A program made the translations under genes and the position numbers. DNA of 9,115 nt from JAVBOD01 sp031551045 (GTDB lineage: Bacteria > Bacteroidota > Bacteroidia > Bacteroidales > UBA932), in assembly GCA_031551045.1 (NCBI GenBank), contig JAVBOD010000015.1, forward strand, positions 1 to 9,115, given 5' to 3'. Under the pieces are notes generated by a model. It did not search any database. It saw only the letters and a list, made by a program, of their open reading frames with translations, and was not told where the DNA came from. Positions 6,245 through 9,115 of the stretch are shown here, in pieces. Position 1 is the first letter of the stretch, and the number at the start of each line of letters is the position of its first letter.

Positions 6245-8596
6245 TTACAATTTCACCCTCACTCCTACCTGCACGCTCCTTCCCACGCCCCAGAAACCGC
6301 GGAACGAAGCTAAGTCATGCGTAACGCCATCGTCGCCACGTTCGATGTATGTTGCATTGAACACATTATTACAGGCAAAAAATAAATTGGCATAAGCGCC
6401 GAACAGATGAAACGAATAATCGATATGAAAATCCGTGACAAACGACGAGGGGATGCGGTACGACTGGCTACGGTCGGCCGCATTCGTGCGCCGGGCAGGA
6501 TCGAAGTTAGCATACATTCGGTCGTTGTAGCGGCATTCGGCGCGTACTACCAAGGCATTAGCCACGCGCGCCGTTGCCACCAAACCCACTTGTGTTTGCG
6601 GCGCATCGCCCACCAACAAACCGTCGGCAAACACGCGCAAGGTATCTACCGGCAAGCCGGTGTAAGGGTCGTAAATAGTGGCGTTCACATCGTTTTTCCA
6701 TTCCCAATTTCCCAGCGAGGCAAAAGCCGTAACGTTCAGCCAGCGCGCGATACGCTGGTCGTAATTCAACTCCACGCCCACATGCTGCGCATCCAAACCG
6801 TTAATCATGTAGCGCACTTGCTCATCTTCCAACGGTTTGTAAGGGTCGGAAAGCAACGATTTGTTTTTCCAATACGTGTAATAAGCATTCACATTCAACT
6901 GTGCCGACTTACCCGAAAATTTATAGCCCGCTTCGGCCATGTAATTCTTTTCGTTGTTCACATCGCTGGTGATTTCGTTCGTGCCCGAAGCAAAATACAC
7001 ATTGTCGTAAGGTGTGCGCGAGTAATAGGCGGCATTGGCATACACTTGTTGCCGCCTGCTTAGCTTGAAACTGCCGCCTGCTTTGATATTGCCGCCCACA
7101 GCCCACACGCGGTCGCTATACGGATTATCAATATAATTATACTTATCCCAATGTTGATAGTTGTTGAACATCAACATACCGCCCACAAAAGCGGAAAATT
7201 TCTCCCCTGCATAATCAACTTGTGCGTAAGTCGAAAAAAGATTGTCGCGGTCGCCGTTATTCAAGCGGATATAGTCGCCCACTTCTTTTACCGGATTGCG
7301 CCCGGCAAGGCCGGCCAAGGAGTTGTTTTCATAATCTTCATACCAGAATCGCCCGCCGAGCAAATCGGTAATGCGCTCTTCCTGCCACGAGTAAAAATAC
7401 TGATAATACAATCCTGCCGACAGTTTCCAGTGGTTATCGAACTGCCAATCCAAACTCGATTTAAAGCCAGCGGTAGTGTGGCCGGCCAAATAATCAGACT
7501 GAATATTTTTAGAATAGCCGGCGGCATACGAACCGTCGGGCAAGCGCACCGAGTCGGCGTCATTCACGTTGTCGGCCACCACGGTATCCCAATCGATTTG
7601 CCCGTCGGCATTGATGTACGAAGTGATTTTTTTGCCGGTGCTTTCCGTCCACTTTCCACCACCGTTTCCTATTGAAAAATACACGGTATTCGACCAGAAA
7701 GCACGATCGGAAATATTGAAAAAGTGATTCAACGCCATGTATGGTTTGTGATAGAAATTCCCGCTTACATTATTCACTTCGTCCTTATAGTAACCCCAGT
7801 TTTTATTATATTTCAAGCCGTGTTTATCCACTTCGTCCGCCGACAGTTTTTGCGAGCGTTGCCCGTGTTTTTCCGGCGAACCGAGTAAGGTGAATAAGAG
7901 CGAATGACGTTTATTAATTGTTTTGCTCACATTCAGGAAATAGGCCCAGGACTTCACATCCGTTGCATCGACATAGCCGTTGCCCCACGTGTGCGAACCC
8001 ACAAAACTCATGCCCCAGCCGTTTTTCAGCATACCCGACGAAAGCGAAACGCCCAGTTTAAACTGTCCGTAATCCGTAGCCGTAAACAATGCTTCGCCGG
8101 CGGCATTGGGGGCGGTGGGATTGGTAATAATATTAATCGTTCCACCCACCGAATTGGCCGCCAACATAGAGCTGCCGATTCCTTTCTGCACCTGCACGCG
8201 ATAGGTGGCATCCGTCAGTCCGAGCCAGTTGTTCCAGAACATGGACCCGCTGCGGAAACCCGAAAGCGGCACACCGTTCAGCAGCACCGTCACGTTTTCC
8301 TGTTTGAATCCGCGGATATTCACTTTTGCATCGCCATAGCTGCCCGATTCCGGCGTAGCATACACGCCACCGATGTTCCGCATAATTTCGGGATACGTTT
8401 TTGTGCTCAAATAGTCGCTGATTTCTTTCCTTCGCAAGGTGGTTAACGTTACCGGCGCGTCATCGCGCACTTGCGATGCCGAAATAATAATTTCATTCAA
8501 CTGCACGGGAGGTTTGGTTTCCGACGTGTCGCGCTGTTGTGCCAACAAGGATGCGGCGCATCCAAAAAACAAACTAAAAATAATTCTCTTCTTCAT
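6245..8596 (-). CDS. TonB-dependent receptor under FMN riboswitch control, probable flavin importer
   Basis: This is an outer-membrane TonB-dependent receptor of 783 residues. A signal peptide spans about residues 1-19 (MKKRIIFSLFFGCAASLLA). A TonB-box-like segment, VQLNEIIISA at 31-40, leads into the plug domain at about 41-165, with VNIRGF at 92-97, VLLNGVPL at 104-111 and SVGGTINI at 149-156. The rest reads as a 22-strand-type barrel ending VQVGVRVKL, so the last residue is Leu rather than the common Phe. There is no carboxypeptidase-like N-terminal domain. An in-frame ATG at 8626 lies in the loop of the leader terminator, so the ATG at 8596 is the better start. Because the leader is an FMN riboswitch, uptake of riboflavin or a related flavin is the likeliest role; that is inference, and the protein alone does not show its substrate. 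No riboflavin synthesis gene is adjacent. Confidence 0.92.
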   Translation of the reverse strand: MKKRIIFSLFFGCAASLLAQQRDTSETKPPVQLNEIIISASQVRDDAPVTLTTLRRKEISDYLSTKTYPEIMRNIGGVYATPESGSYGDAKVNIRGFKQENVTVLLNGVPLSGFRSGSMFWNNWLGLTDATYRVQVQKGIGSSMLAANSVGGTINIITNPTAPNAAGEALFTATDYGQFKLGVSLSSGMLKNGWGMSFVGSHTWGNGYVDATDVKSWAYFLNVSKTINKRHSLLFTLLGSPEKHGQRSQKLSADEVDKHGLKYNKNWGYYKDEVNNVSGNFYHKPYMALNHFFNISDRAFWSNTVYFSIGNGGGKWTESTGKKITSYINADGQIDWDTVVADNVNDADSVRLPDGSYAAGYSKNIQSDYLAGHTTAGFKSSLDWQFDNHWKLSAGLYYQYFYSWQEERITDLLGGRFWYEDYENNSLAGLAGRNPVKEVGDYIRLNNGDRDNLFSTYAQVDYAGEKFSAFVGGMLMFNNYQHWDKYNYIDNPYSDRVWAVGGNIKAGGSFKLSRRQQVYANAAYYSRTPYDNVYFASGTNEITSDVNNEKNYMAEAGYKFSGKSAQLNVNAYYTYWKNKSLLSDPYKPLEDEQVRYMINGLDAQHVGVELNYDQRIARWLNVTAFASLGNWEWKNDVNATIYDPYTGLPVDTLRVFADGLLVGDAPQTQVGLVATARVANALVVRAECRYNDRMYANFDPARRTNAADRSQSYRIPSSFVTDFHIDYSFHLFGAYANLFFACNNVFNATYIERGDDGVTHDLASFRGFWGVGRSVQVGVRVKL

Positions 8597-8603
8597 ATAT
8601 CTC

Positions 8604-8635
8604 AAAATAAAAAACTCCGAATGCACTTCGGAGTT
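8604..8635 (-). terminator. Riboswitch expression-platform terminator
   Basis: On the minus strand a 9-bp perfect stem, AACTCCGAA (8635-8627) with TTCGGAGTT (8621-8613), closes a 5-nt loop and runs into TTTTATTTT (8612-8604). The tail ends 7 bp before the ATG of the receptor gene at 8596. It lies between the FMN aptamer and the gene it controls, so it is the OFF state of the switch. Being so close to the start codon, it may also hinder ribosome access. Confidence 0.9.
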
Positions 8636-8723
8636 CGTTATATGATAAAAGAAAAATCAATTCCATTAATTTGTATCCGGCGAGCATATACAACACCCGC
8701 ACCGCACACAAATGCCTGCTTTT

Positions 8724-8838
8724 CTTCTTCCATCCGGACTGTACCGTCGGTAGCTGAATTTCACAGCTTCAGTCATGCGTTTTGGCATGAGTCGTGGACT
8801 TTGACCACCGGTCGGGAATTGCACCCTGCCCCGAAGAT
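8724..8838 (-). ncRNA. FMN riboswitch aptamer (RFN element)
   Basis: The minus strand carries the conserved RFN core in order: ATCTTCGGGGCAGGGTG from 8838, then AATTCCCGACCGG, GGTCAAAGTCCACGAC, a variable arm, GTGAAATTCAGC, TACCGACGG, and CAGTCCGGATGGAAGAAG ending at 8724. The terminal CTTC and GAAG close helix P1. The ligand of this class is flavin mononucleotide. It precedes the TonB-dependent receptor by 127 nt, with a terminator in between, so high FMN should stop expression. Recognition rests on near-complete identity to the conserved core. Confidence 0.96.
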
Positions 8839-8848
8839 TATTTTGATA

Positions 8849-8879
8849 CAAAGGTATATATTCCGGAAGAAGTTACAAA
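8849..8879 (-). promoter_or_regulatory. Promoter of the FMN riboswitch-receptor transcript
   Basis: On the minus strand TTTG (8879-8876), a 19-bp spacer and TACCTTTG (8856-8849) match the Bacteroidota consensus. Transcription would start near 8843, just before the first base of the aptamer at 8838. This fits a leader dedicated to the riboswitch. Confidence 0.75.
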
Positions 8880-9115
8880 ATTTCTTTTACCCATCTGCAA
8901 GTATTTCAAAACAAGCACGTGTTTACATTTCATTAGAGGCTGTTCAAAAAGTCAAAAACTTTTACAACAAAGGGACTCAAAGGGCTTCAACTAAGAAAAA
9001 CTAAGACTATAAAATAAAAGATCTTCTTCTTGATACTATGTGGTTAAAAATGCTTTTTGAAAAGCCCCATCATAAGTTCAAAAATGAACAGGCATTATCC
9101 GAACCTTAATGGGAA
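8880..9115. other. Non-coding right end of the window
   Basis: This AT-rich stretch upstream of the riboswitch promoter contains the inverted-repeat element described here and a small hairpin, GTTCA-AAAA-TGAAC, at 9076-9089. I see no credible protein-coding gene or RNA gene in it. The next gene must lie beyond the right edge. Confidence 0.6.
8936..9068. mobile_element. IS or MITE remnant with terminal inverted repeats
   Basis: GAGGCTGTTCAAAAAG at 8936-8951 and the reverse complement of 9053-9068 (GGGGCTTTTCAAAAAG) match at 14 of 16 positions and bound 133 bp. The left end resembles insertion-sequence termini often seen in Bacteroidota genomes. The inside has no transposase frame and no clear target-site duplication is visible, so it is either a non-autonomous element or a decayed end of a larger one. 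Family unassigned. Confidence 0.45.

Noticed and set aside
6407..7063. Plus-strand open frame of 218 codons opposite the receptor gene
   Set aside because: It lies wholly antisense to the well-supported TonB-dependent receptor, has no domain, and its composition is what the opposite strand of a GC-richer coding region gives.
8557..8560. Lipobox-like Cys13 in the second receptor's signal peptide
   Set aside because: The residues before it (FFG) fit a lipobox poorly, while LLA before QQ gives a good signal peptidase I site, as expected for a beta-barrel protein.
8597..8626. Ten-residue N-terminal extension of the second receptor (ATG at 8626)
   Set aside because: That ATG is in the terminator loop, and the extension would put non-signal residues ahead of an otherwise standard signal peptide starting at 8596.
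8471..9004. Plus-strand open frame of 177 codons spanning the riboswitch region
   Set aside because: It runs antisense through the receptor start, terminator, FMN aptamer and promoter, all of which are clearly functional on the minus strand.

Overview
The window looks like chromosomal DNA from a member of the Bacteroidota, probably Bacteroidales-like. The evidence is two large TonB-dependent outer-membrane proteins, an AAA ATPase of a type common in that phylum, four promoters that fit the Bacteroidota TTTG / TAnnTTTG pattern, and A-rich leaders without obvious Shine-Dalgarno sites. I cannot name genus or species.

Layout from left to right. (1) 1-926, minus strand: metK, S-adenosylmethionine synthetase, cut by the left edge so that its C-terminus is missing. 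(2) 927-1489: a 563-bp divergent intergenic region with one promoter for each direction, a REP-like palindrome and a small ORF that appears to be broken by a 14-bp tandem duplication. (3) 1490-4828, plus strand: an Oar-like TonB-dependent outer-membrane protein of 1112 residues with its own promoter and a strong intrinsic terminator. (4) 4918-6242: a cassette-like unit, an AAA ATPase gene (start at 4996) flanked by two 48-bp direct repeats that differ at two positions. Each repeat carries two GTTCTTT-n2-AAAGAAC palindromes whose centres are 33 bp apart. The upstream copy is built into the ATPase promoter. (5) 6245-8596, minus strand: a second TonB-dependent receptor of 783 residues. Its leader (8604-8838) holds an FMN riboswitch aptamer and an intrinsic terminator that ends a few bases before the start codon. 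(6) 8839-9115: the promoter of that riboswitch and then a 133-bp non-coding segment with imperfect terminal inverted repeats, probably an IS or MITE remnant.

The strongest biological reading is on the right side. A flavin-responsive riboswitch controls a single outer-membrane TonB-dependent receptor, which suggests an outer-membrane importer for riboflavin or another flavin that is shut off when FMN is plentiful. The 5' strand of aptamer helix P1 is complementary over 8 bases to the 5' arm of the terminator, so a complete ON/OFF switch can be read from the sequence. The second point of interest is the repeat-flanked ATPase, which sits between two unrelated outer-membrane receptor genes and looks like a mobile or self-regulated accessory unit. 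The other genes are not obviously linked to each other in function.
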